Shown here: one piece after another, positions 7,612 through 13,059 of the stretch | Layout: each line of letters opens with the position of its first letter | How positions within the stretch are numbered: position 1 is the first letter of the stretch | Assembly (NCBI GenBank): GCA_013694685.1 | Contig: JACDBY010000237.1 | Location: 1 to 13,059 of the forward strand | Reading direction: 5' to 3' | DNA from: Actinomycetota bacterium | GTDB lineage: Bacteria; Actinomycetota; Thermoleophilia; Gaiellales; Gaiellaceae | DNA length: 13,059 nucleotides | Made by a program: the position numbers and the translations under genes | The notes under the pieces: generated by a model | The model's database searches: none | The model's input: only the letters and a program-made list of their open reading frames with translations | Told to the model about the DNA's origin: nothing

Positions 7612-8571
7612 TCAGGTCGTGACGACGACCGGGACGGGTGCGTGCCGCTGCTCGCTCAGCCAGCGCTCCGCGTCGAGCGCCGCCGCACAGCCCGAGCCTG
7701 CCGCGGTCACCGCCTGGCGGTACACGTGATCCTGGACATCGCCGGCGGCGAAGACCCCGGGGATGTTCGTCTCGGTCGTCTTGCCCCGTGTGACCAGATA
7801 CCCCGTGTCGGGCTCGTGATCGAGCTGGTCGAGAAAGAGACCGGTCGTCGGGTCGTGGCCGATCGCGACGAAGAGGCCGTCGGTCGCGAGGACGCTCTCG
7901 GCGCCGGTCACGGTGTCCTCGAGACGGACGCCCGTCACCTTGTCCTCGCCGAGAACCTCGGTCACGACCTTGTTGAGCACGAACTCCACCTTGTCGTTTG
8001 CCCGGGCACGGTCGACCATGATCGGCGACGCGCGAAACTCTTCCCGGCGATGCACGACGTAGACCTTGCTCGCAAAGCGTGAGACGAAGAGCGCCTCTTC
8101 CATCGCCGAGTCGCCTCCACCGACGACCACGACGATCCTGTCGCGGTAGAACGCCGCATCGCACGTCGCGCAGTACGTGACTCCGCGGCCCTGGAGGAGC
8201 CGCTCGGAGGCGAGGCCGAGCTGACGCGCACTCGCGCCGGTCGCGATGACGATCGCCTCAGCCCGATACTCCTCGTCCTCGACCCAGACCCGGAAAGGCC
8301 GCTCCGAGAAGTCGACCCTGGTGACGTCGTCCGTCACGAACGTCGTTCCGAACCGCTCCGCCTGACGGCGGAAGTCCTGCATCATCGCAGGCCCCATGAC
8401 CCCGTCCGCGTAGCCGGGGTAGTTCTCGACATCCGAGGTGATCATCAGCTGGCCACCCCACTGGAATCCCTCGATCACGAGGGGCTCGAGGTTCGCGCGC
8501 GCCGCATACAGCGCCGCGGTGTATCCGGCGGGGCCTCCGCCGATCACGATCAAGTTCCGTACCTCAGCCAC
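7612..8571 (-). CDS. trxB: thioredoxin reductase
   Basis: A 319-aa FAD/NADPH disulfide reductase that keeps thioredoxin reduced in the cytoplasm. In order: FAD-binding GGGPAGY (11-17), the redox-active CATC (134-137), NADPH-binding GGGDSA (151-156), HRREEFR (174-180, basic residues that favour NADPH), and the second FAD motif GVFAAGD (272-278). Length and order are typical of the low-molecular-weight bacterial enzyme. The start is GTG 8571, with GAGGAG about 11 bases upstream. No thioredoxin gene is adjacent, unlike the trxB-trxA pairs seen in many actinobacteria. A GGAACA-N17-GTT element upstream suggests SigR/SigH-type control. The downstream membrane glycosyltransferase may share the transcript. 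Confidence 0.97.
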   Translation of the reverse strand: MAEVRNLIVIGGGPAGYTAALYAARANLEPLVIEGFQWGGQLMITSDVENYPGYADGVMGPAMMQDFRRQAERFGTTFVTDDVTRVDFSERPFRVWVEDEEYRAEAIVIATGASARQLGLASERLLQGRGVTYCATCDAAFYRDRIVVVVGGGDSAMEEALFVSRFASKVYVVHRREEFRASPIMVDRARANDKVEFVLNKVVTEVLGEDKVTGVRLEDTVTGAESVLATDGLFVAIGHDPTTGLFLDQLDHEPDTGYLVTRGKTTETNIPGVFAAGDVQDHVYRQAVTAAGSGCAAALDAERWLSEQRHAPVPVVVTT

Positions 8572-8616
8572 GAATCTCGAAGCTCCTCACGTGAGAATGA
8601 TGCCCTCTATCGTATG

Positions 8617-8642
8617 AACGCCTGCGACGCTCCGCGTGTTCC
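8617..8642 (-). promoter_or_regulatory. SigR/SigH-like promoter of trxB (GGAACA-N17-GTT)
   Basis: On the minus strand GGAACA (8642-8637) is followed after exactly 17 bases by GTT (8619-8617). This fits the consensus known for SigR of Streptomyces and SigH of Mycobacterium (GGAA[T/C]-N18-GTT), sigma factors for thiol-oxidative stress whose regulons include trxB. The predicted transcript start would give a leader of roughly 35-40 bases containing the GAGGAG ribosome site. The element lies in the 77-base gap after the rmuC stop. Spacing and gene identity both fit; the sigma factor itself is not in the window. Confidence 0.6.
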
Positions 8643-8648
8643 AGCCGT

Positions 8649-9905
8649 TCAGGCCGCGTGCGCGTCTCCCGGGACGATCTCGAGCGCGCCCTGAGCATTC
8701 TCGGACGTGAGCTCCGGAGCCGTGAGCGCCCGTACGCCGCGCTCGATCGGCGCCGGCGTGGCAGGCTCGATCCCGGTGATCCCGTGCTCCTCGAAGCGGC
8801 GCGCCTGCGGCAGCACCTGCCGCTCGAGCGACCCCACCGACTCGTTGTACGCCTTCACCGCGCCGTCGAGTGCGCGTCCGAGCTTCGAGACGTGGGCGCC
8901 CATCGTCGAGAGCCGCTTGTACAGCTCCCGGCCGAGCTCGCTGATCTGGCGAGCACCGTCGGCGATCGCCTCCTGCTGCCAGCCGTAGTGGACTGCACGC
9001 AGGAGGCCGATCAGGTTGGTCGGCGACGCCGGGATCACATTGTTCGAGAGCGCGAACTCATCAAGGGTCGGATCGACCTCGAGCGCCGCACGCCACGACG
9101 TCTCGTCATGCAGGAACATGACCACGAACTCCGGCGTGTCGGGAAGCTGGCGCCAGTAGGCCTTCTGCCCGAGCCGTCCGATGTGGTCGCGCACCTGGCG
9201 CGCGTGGTCGGCGAGGCCCGCTCGCCGGACTACATCGTCGGCTCCCTCCTGGTGCGCTTTCAGATAGCCGACGAGCGAGACCTTCGAGTCGATCACGATC
9301 GACTTCCCACCGGGTAGGCGGACGATCACGTCCGGTCGCAGCCGTTGTCCCTCGTCGCCGGCCACCGCGGGCTGCTCGTCGAAGTCGCAATAGGAGAGCA
9401 TCCCCGCCATCTCGATCACGCGACGGAGCTGGATCTCGCCCCAGCGACCACGCGTGTGCGACTCGCCCCGCAGAGCGTTGACGAGGCTACCCGTCTGCAC
9501 CCGCAGGCCCTCGTGCGTCTCGCGGACGATCTCGAGCTCCTTGTGGATCTCGCCGTAGGCGCGCTGCCGCTGTTGCTCCAGGAGGCCGACGTTCGTCTCG
9601 ACCTTCTCGAGGGACTTGCGGAGCGGCTCGACGTACTCGCCGAGGCGCCCCATTGCCTGTTCGGTAAAGGCGTTGGCATTCGCCCGCAGTGCTTCTGCCG
9701 AGATGGCCCTGATCGCGGTCTCGACGCGCTCGTCGAACGCGCCTCGCTCCGTCGTCAAGGCGCCTTCGGCTTCGGCGAGCGCCCACCGCGTCTCGGCGGC
9801 CTCCGCCATGGCCCGGTCCCGATCGGCGAGCAAGCGCCGAGCCGCGACGAGGTAGACGCCAGCGGCGCCGACGACGAGACCGATGAGCAGGGCCAGGATC
9901 GTCAT
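8649..9905 (-). CDS. rmuC: DNA recombination protein RmuC
   Basis: A 418-aa RmuC-family protein. Residues 3-23 are a hydrophobic membrane anchor. About 25-135 is charged and heptad-like, so a coiled coil. The RmuC core follows with RGRWGEIQLRR (152-162), RPDVIVRLPGGK (190-201) and IVIDSKVSL (203-211), resembling a PD-(D/E)XK nuclease-like fold. Members limit DNA inversions and rearrangements in E. coli, probably by trimming DNA structures; the biochemistry is not settled. The start is ATG 9905. No ribosome site is visible, and TACGGT on the minus strand at 9922-9917 lies 11 bases ahead, which may mean a very short leader. It is transcribed away from the DUF3105 gene; trxB follows on the same strand but has its own promoter. 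Confidence 0.95.
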   Translation of the reverse strand: MTILALLIGLVVGAAGVYLVAARRLLADRDRAMAEAAETRWALAEAEGALTTERGAFDERVETAIRAISAEALRANANAFTEQAMGRLGEYVEPLRKSLEKVETNVGLLEQQRQRAYGEIHKELEIVRETHEGLRVQTGSLVNALRGESHTRGRWGEIQLRRVIEMAGMLSYCDFDEQPAVAGDEGQRLRPDVIVRLPGGKSIVIDSKVSLVGYLKAHQEGADDVVRRAGLADHARQVRDHIGRLGQKAYWRQLPDTPEFVVMFLHDETSWRAALEVDPTLDEFALSNNVIPASPTNLIGLLRAVHYGWQQEAIADGARQISELGRELYKRLSTMGAHVSKLGRALDGAVKAYNESVGSLERQVLPQARRFEEHGITGIEPATPAPIERGVRALTAPELTSENAQGALEIVPGDAHAA

Positions 9906-9970
9906 GAGGGCGAGGGACCGTAACGATCGAGTCGGACGGCACGTGTCGCGCCGCTATCGTTCCCGCTCCC
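9906..9970. promoter_or_regulatory. divergent promoter region between rmuC and the DUF3105 gene
   Basis: A 65-base gap between divergent starts. On the plus strand TATCGT (9955-9960) ends 10 bases before ATG 9971. On the minus strand TACGGT (9922-9917) ends 11 bases before ATG 9905. Both fit TANNNT -10 boxes; neither start has a Shine-Dalgarno sequence, and -35 boxes are not evident. A GGCACGTGTC element (9939-9948) with a CACGTG core lies between and could be a regulator site. Confidence 0.4.
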
Positions 9971-10660
9971 ATGCCGCCGAAGCCGCGTCCGCATGCGAAG
10001 AGGAAGCCCCGGGCGCCCGGTGTGCCTCGTGCCAGCGGCCCAACGTCCGGTCGGGACACCCGGCTGCTCGCGATGCTCGCCGTTGGCGGGGTCGCGGTGC
10101 TCGCGGTCGTGGGGATCGCCGTCGCGCTCGCCCTCGGCGGAGACGACGGAGGCGACGCCCGTGCCGCTCTCGAGGCGGCCGGATGCACGCTCGCGACCTC
10201 ACCGGCGCTCGTCGGCGTGCATTCGGTCAGCACCCCGGACGGATCCTCCGACAAGTGGAACACCGAACCTCCGACGAGCGGGCCGCACTATTCCGTGCCC
10301 GCCGTGTGGGGCAGCTTCGACGACCCGGTGAACCCTGCGCAGCTCGTCCACAACCTCGAGCACGGCGGGATCGCTGTTCAGTACGGACGCGACGTTCCGG
10401 CGGCGACGGTGACCGAGCTCGAGGGATTCGTGCAGGAGAACGCGCGCGGCACGGTGCTCGCGCCGTACGCGTCGCTCGGGAGTCAGGTCGCGCTCGGCGC
10501 CTGGGTGACCGAGAGCGCCACCAAGCCCGAGAACGGCACCGCGTATCTCGCGAAGTGCTCCCGTTTCGACGAGACGGCCTTCTCGGCGTTCTTCGACGCC
10601 TACCAGTTCCAGGGGCCGGAGCGCTTCCCACCCGACACGCTCTTACCCGGCCGGACCTAG
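9971..10660 (+). CDS. DUF3105 family membrane-anchored protein
   Basis: 229 aa. A basic, proline-rich cytoplasmic tail (1-30) precedes one membrane segment (about 32-57), which places the C-terminal domain outside the cell. That domain carries the DUF3105 hallmarks PPTSGPHY (100-107) and LVHNLEHGG (125-133), with clustered histidines that could bind metal, and a GPERFP ending. C72 and C196 are the only extracellular cysteines I see and could form a disulfide. The family is widespread in actinobacteria and has no firm function known to me. The codon for residue 225 (10643-10645) is TTA, the only in-frame UUA codon I found in the window. It lies 15 bases from the stop and 24 bases before a tRNA-Leu(UAA). 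There is no ribosome site before ATG 9971; translation may be nearly leaderless. Confidence 0.88.
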   Translation: MPPKPRPHAKRKPRAPGVPRASGPTSGRDTRLLAMLAVGGVAVLAVVGIAVALALGGDDGGDARAALEAAGCTLATSPALVGVHSVSTPDGSSDKWNTEPPTSGPHYSVPAVWGSFDDPVNPAQLVHNLEHGGIAVQYGRDVPAATVTELEGFVQENARGTVLAPYASLGSQVALGAWVTESATKPENGTAYLAKCSRFDETAFSAFFDAYQFQGPERFPPDTLLPGRT

Positions 10661-10668
10661 ACTCTCCC

Positions 10669-10753
10669 GCCGGGGTGGCGGAACTGGTCAGACGCAGTCG
10701 GCTTAAAACCGGCGGTCCCTCGGGACATCTGGGTTCGAGTCCCAGCCCCGGCA
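10669..10753 (+). tRNA. tRNA-Leu (anticodon UAA)
   Basis: The acceptor arms GCCGGGG (10669-10675) and CCCCGGC (10746-10752) pair perfectly, with discriminator A at 10753. The anticodon stem GTCGG/CCGGC encloses CTTAAAA, giving anticodon TAA (leucine, codon UUA). The long variable arm GTCCC-TC-GGGAC is typical of class II tRNA-Leu, and the T arm is CTGGG-TTCGAGT-CCCAG. The 3' CCA is not encoded (CAT follows). It begins only 8 bases after the DUF3105 stop, so cotranscription is likely unless a promoter lies inside that gene. In Streptomyces the equivalent tRNA is bldA, which controls genes with rare UUA codons. Confidence 0.96.
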
Positions 10754-10762
10754 CATGTTTTG

Positions 10763-10807
10763 GTTCGCCAAGCAGGATTCGGCAGAAGCCGAATCCTGCT
10801 GGCGAAC
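10763..10807. repeat. 20-bp hairpin with one bulge between tRNA-Leu and GDH
   Basis: The left arm 10763-10783 and right arm 10788-10807 are complementary over 20 bp, except for one extra A in the left arm, with loop AGAA. The inner 13 bp (AGCAGGATTCGGC and its complement) are perfect. It starts 9 bases after the tRNA and ends just before the TACAAT box of the GDH gene. No T-run follows on either strand. It could be a U-less terminator for the DUF3105-tRNA transcript, an operator over the GDH -35 region, or both. Confidence 0.85.
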
Positions 10808-10808
10808 A

Positions 10809-10814
10809 TACAAT
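10809..10814 (+). promoter_or_regulatory. -10 box TACAAT of the glutamate dehydrogenase gene
   Basis: TACAAT ends 6 bases before ATG 10821, so transcription would start at or next to the A of ATG and give a leaderless mRNA. The interval has no Shine-Dalgarno sequence. The expected -35 site (around 10785-10791) falls on the loop and right arm of the hairpin and shows no consensus. Confidence 0.5.
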
Positions 10815-10820
10815 CTCGCC

Positions 10821-12107
10821 ATGGCGAGCACCGAGCACGTCCCGTCGTTCGCCGAGCTCGAGTACGACACGCCGCTCTATAGGACCGCCGTCGCGCAGTT
10901 CGATCAGGCGGTGCCGTACGCGGACGTGGATCCCGGGGTCGCGGAGCGCCTGCGTCACCCGGAGCGCTCCATCATCGTCGCCTGCCCCGTGCGGCTCGAC
11001 GACGGGACGCGCGTCGTCTTCCCCGGCTATCGCGTCCAGCACTCGAGCGTCCTCGGCCCGACCAAGGGCGGCATACGCTACGACCCCGGGGTCTCGCTCG
11101 GAGAGTGCGCCGCGCTCGCGGTCTGGATGACGTGGAAGTGTGCGCTGCTCCGGCTCCCCTACGGCGGCGCGAAGGGCGGCGTTCGCTGCAACCCAAGAGC
11201 TCTCTCGTCGAAGGAGCTCGAGCGGCTGACGCGGCGGTTCACGTCCGAGCTCCTGCCGTTCATCGGCCCGCAGGAGGACATCCCGGCGCCGGACATGGCG
11301 ACGAACGAGCAGACGATGGCCTGGATGATGGACACGTACTCCATGCAGAAGGGGCATGCCGTGCCCGAGATCGTCACGGGCAAGCCGATCTCGATCGGCG
11401 GCTCCGTCTTCCGCCACGAGGCGACCGGCGCCGGTGTCGTGATGGTGACTGCGCGCGCGTGCGAGCGGGTCGGGTGGAAGCTCGCGGAGCAGCGGTGCGT
11501 CGTCCAGGGATTCGGTAACGTCGGCGGGATCGCCGCCCAGGAGCTCGTCGACCGGGGAGCGACCGTCGTCGCCGTCTCGGACGTCTCCGGCGGCGTCTTC
11601 GATCCGAGCGGCCTCGACATACCGACGATGAGCGCCTACGCGATCGAGCACGGCTCGCTCGAAGGCTGGGAAAAGGGAATCCGGCTCACGAACGAAGACC
11701 TCCTCGAGCTCGAGTGCGACATCCTCGTCCTCGCCGCTCGCGAGGATCAGTTGCACGCCGACAACGCGCCTCGGCTGCGGTGCCGCATGATCGCCGAGGG
11801 CGCGAACGGGCCGACCTCGCTCGGGGCCGACGCGATCCTCCGCGAGCGCGGCATCCCGATCCTGCCCGACATCCTCACGAACGCGGGCGGCGTCACCGTC
11901 TCGTACTTCGAGTGGGTGCAGGACCTCGGCCGTCTCTTCTGGGGTCGTGACGAGATCCGGGCCAAGCTCGCCGAGAAGCTGAACGACGCCTTCGACCGCG
12001 TCTGGGAGATCTCGAACGAGCGAGCGATCTCTATGCGCACCGCTGCTCTCGTGGCCGGCATCCGCGACGTCTCGTCCGCTCTCGAAGCGCGCGGCCTCTA
12101 TCCGTAG
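10821..12107 (+). CDS. gdhA: glutamate dehydrogenase (Glu/Leu/Phe/Val dehydrogenase family)
   Basis: 428 aa. Catalyses reversible NAD(P)-linked conversion of glutamate to 2-oxoglutarate and ammonia in the cytoplasm. Active-site residues match the clostridial-type enzyme: K82 (GPTKGG), K106 (WKCAL), catalytic K118 (GGAKGG), D158 (PAPDM) and S361 (TVSYFEW). The first four run at a constant offset from the K89/K113/K125/D165 I recall for the Clostridium symbiosum enzyme. K82 and S361 favour glutamate over leucine or phenylalanine. The Rossmann motif GFGNVG (230-235) binds the coenzyme, whose type I cannot assign. GGSVFRHEATG is less usual than the common GSLGR form. The start is ATG 10821; the frame runs further back, but only through the hairpin. 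The stop overlaps the start of a CBS-domain gene. Confidence 0.94.
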   Translation: MASTEHVPSFAELEYDTPLYRTAVAQFDQAVPYADVDPGVAERLRHPERSIIVACPVRLDDGTRVVFPGYRVQHSSVLGPTKGGIRYDPGVSLGECAALAVWMTWKCALLRLPYGGAKGGVRCNPRALSSKELERLTRRFTSELLPFIGPQEDIPAPDMATNEQTMAWMMDTYSMQKGHAVPEIVTGKPISIGGSVFRHEATGAGVVMVTARACERVGWKLAEQRCVVQGFGNVGGIAAQELVDRGATVVAVSDVSGGVFDPSGLDIPTMSAYAIEHGSLEGWEKGIRLTNEDLLELECDILVLAAREDQLHADNAPRLRCRMIAEGANGPTSLGADAILRERGIPILPDILTNAGGVTVSYFEWVQDLGRLFWGRDEIRAKLAEKLNDAFDRVWEISNERAISMRTAALVAGIRDVSSALEARGLYP

Positions 12108-12526
12108 TGGTCGGCGACAGCCCGACACCGCGCGTCCGCGACGCGATGATCACCGAGCCACGCGCCCTACCGGCCGACGCGAGCGCCCGGGCGGCCGGCG
12201 AGGTCCTGACGCCCGCGGAGGTTCGTGCCGTCTACGTCGTTGGGCCCGCAGGCGAGCTCGTCGGTGTCGTGACGCGCAAGACCCTGGTCGCCCGCGTCGT
12301 CGCTACGGGCGCCGACCCGGCGGAGACCACTCTGCGCGCGATCGCAGAGCCGCCGCACTACACGATCGAGGCGGAGACGCCGCTCGACGAGGCGTTTCGC
12401 TACATCGAGGAACACGACGCGGAGCGCGTGCCGGTGGTGGAGGCAGGGCGGCTCGTCGGCGTCGTCTCTCGGGCAGTCCTCAAGCGCAGGCTCGCCGAAG
12501 ACGAGGAGCCGCCGGAGGAGTCGTAG
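12107..12526 (+). CDS. two-CBS-domain protein, coupled to GDH
   Basis: A 139-aa protein made almost entirely of a CBS pair (Bateman module). CBS1 covers about 8-65 and CBS2 about 78-130, each ending in a matching stretch (LVGVVTRKTL and LVGVVSRAVL). The acidic tail is EDEEPPEES. Such modules commonly bind adenosine nucleotides (AMP, ADP, ATP, SAM) and tune a partner. GTG 12107 shares its first base with the last base of the GDH stop (TAGTG), and no ribosome site is seen, so it is probably translated by reinitiation after GDH. ATG 12146 is an alternative start but would cut the first CBS strand. A regulatory role towards GDH or ammonia metabolism is inferred from coupling only. Confidence 0.88.
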   Translation: MVGDSPTPRVRDAMITEPRALPADASARAAGEVLTPAEVRAVYVVGPAGELVGVVTRKTLVARVVATGADPAETTLRAIAEPPHYTIEAETPLDEAFRYIEEHDAERVPVVEAGRLVGVVSRAVLKRRLAEDEEPPEES

Positions 12527-12590
12527 GGGCCGGACCTGTCCGGCCCTCGCCTACTCCTGGCCGTGTCGTGCGGGCCGGACAGGCCCTACG
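12522..12590. terminator. inverted-repeat cluster, likely bidirectional terminator
   Basis: GGGCCGGAC (12527-12535) and GTCCGGCCC (12538-12546) form a perfect 9-bp hairpin directly after the CBS stop. A further GGGCCGGAC copy lies at 12572-12580. Outer arms GTAGGGGCC (12523-12531) and GGCCCTAC (12582-12589) pair with one bulge and include both stop codons. The gap sits between convergent genes, so a shared terminator is the simplest reading. T-runs are absent. Confidence 0.6.
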
Positions 12591-13059
12591 AGGGCTCGAG
12601 CACGACGAGCGCGGCCGTCACGATCGACGCCTCGTCGATCCCGTACTCCGCGTAGACCTCGGGCTGCGAGCCGGTCTGACCGAACCGGTCGACGCCGAGC
12701 GCGAGCGTGCGCGTTCCGAGCGCGCCTCCGAGCCAGGCGAGTGCATGGCTCGACCCGTCGATCACCGTGACGACCGGCAGCCCGCGCTCGCCCTCGGGCA
12801 CGAGCGCGTCCAGCTGGCACTCGCGGCCGCCCTCGCCCCGGAGGGGCGCGAGGCGTGCCTGCTGCCACTCGTGGTAGAGCCGATCGGGGCTCGAGAGGAC
12901 GATCACCGTAGCCTCGACCCCCTCGTCCTCCGCCAGCGACTCGGCGGCGGCGAGCGTCTCGGGCACCATCGCGCCGCAGGTTGCAAGCACCACGCGATCC
13001 TCCGCCGCCGGGTGCGCCTCGCGCAGGCGAAAGCCACCCGCCACGACGTCGGCTCGAAC
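12586..13059 (-). CDS. transketolase-superfamily enzyme, C-terminal part (pyruvate dehydrogenase E1-like or transketolase)
   Basis: Partial: the frame is open to the right edge, and the visible GTG at 13044 is internal, since codons continue beyond it (V-R-A-D-V before VAGGFRL). The visible part is the C-terminal transketolase domain. RVVLATCGAMVPETLAAAE begins the fold. SSPDRLYHEWQ, then PVVTVIDGSSHALAWLG, lead to the hallmark GVDRFGQTGSQPEVYAEYGID near the end, which resembles GIDRFG in transketolases and related 2-oxoacid dehydrogenase E1 subunits. The thiamine-binding and catalytic domains lie outside the window, so the substrate cannot be settled. I lean to a homodimeric pyruvate dehydrogenase-like E1 because of the SPDRLY segment. 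It converges with the CBS gene and ends in TAG inside the shared inverted repeat. Confidence 0.7.
   Translation of the reverse strand, partial: VRADVVAGGFRLREAHPAAEDRVVLATCGAMVPETLAAAESLAEDEGVEATVIVLSSPDRLYHEWQQARLAPLRGEGGRECQLDALVPEGERGLPVVTVIDGSSHALAWLGGALGTRTLALGVDRFGQTGSQPEVYAEYGIDEASIVTAALVVLEPS

Noticed and set aside
10669..10760. tRNA-Leu as an occupied phage or island attachment site
   Set aside because: I see no second copy of the tRNA 3' end, no integrase and no foreign-looking genes in the window.
10755..10820. N-terminal extension of GDH from ATG 10755
   Set aside because: The extra 22 residues would be encoded by the hairpin, have no family similarity, and start two bases after the tRNA. 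ATG 10821 with TACAAT ahead fits better.
10227..12128. 633-aa open frame on the minus strand opposite DUF3105, tRNA-Leu and gdhA
   Set aside because: It runs through a tRNA gene and the hairpin, has no recognisable domain, and mirrors the GC-rich codons of the true genes. It is an antisense shadow.

Overview
The window is gene-dense, very GC-rich bacterial DNA with a strong G/C bias at third codon positions. Several genes start with GTG, stop/start codons overlap often, and leaders are short. A DUF3105 protein, paired RecB-type helicase-nucleases and a SigR/SigH-type promoter motif in front of trxB all point to a high-GC actinobacterium. A deep lineage such as the Thermoleophilia is my guess, from general character only. 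I see no insertion sequence, prophage, CRISPR array or rRNA.

Left block (1-6001, + strand) is a DNA-repair operon. It holds the 3' part of an AddB/AdnA-like subunit, a complete 1,124-aa AddA/AdnB-like UvrD helicase-nuclease, a small calcineurin-like phosphoesterase and endonuclease III (nth). The genes overlap or lie within 8 bases of each other. Both helicase-nuclease subunits end in a RecB-type nuclease with a four-cysteine iron-sulfur signature. The 172-base gap that follows (6002-6173) separates convergent genes. It is AT-richer than the rest and contains an exact 11-bp tandem duplication plus palindromes.

Middle block (6174-9905, - strand) reads right to left as rmuC, then thioredoxin reductase trxB, then a multi-spanning GT-C glycosyltransferase-like membrane protein. 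trxB has its own upstream GGAACA-N17-GTT element, the pattern of thiol-oxidative-stress sigma factors, so its expression is probably redox-controlled.

Right block (9971-12526, + strand) holds a DUF3105 membrane-anchored protein, a tRNA-Leu(UAA) only 8 bases after its stop, a 20-bp imperfect hairpin, a glutamate dehydrogenase and a two-CBS-domain protein. The CBS start codon shares a base with the dehydrogenase stop. The DUF3105 gene carries the only in-frame UUA codon I found in the window, and it lies next to the tRNA that reads UUA. The right edge (12586-13059, - strand) is the C-terminal part of a transketolase-superfamily enzyme, convergent with the CBS gene across a symmetric inverted repeat.

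Most genes are ordinary housekeeping or repair genes. The parts that merit a second look are the DUF3105/tRNA-Leu/hairpin/GDH/CBS segment, the trxB promoter, the two Fe-S nuclease subunits and the repeat-bearing gap after nth. I did not find a clear, wholly new defence or metabolic system.
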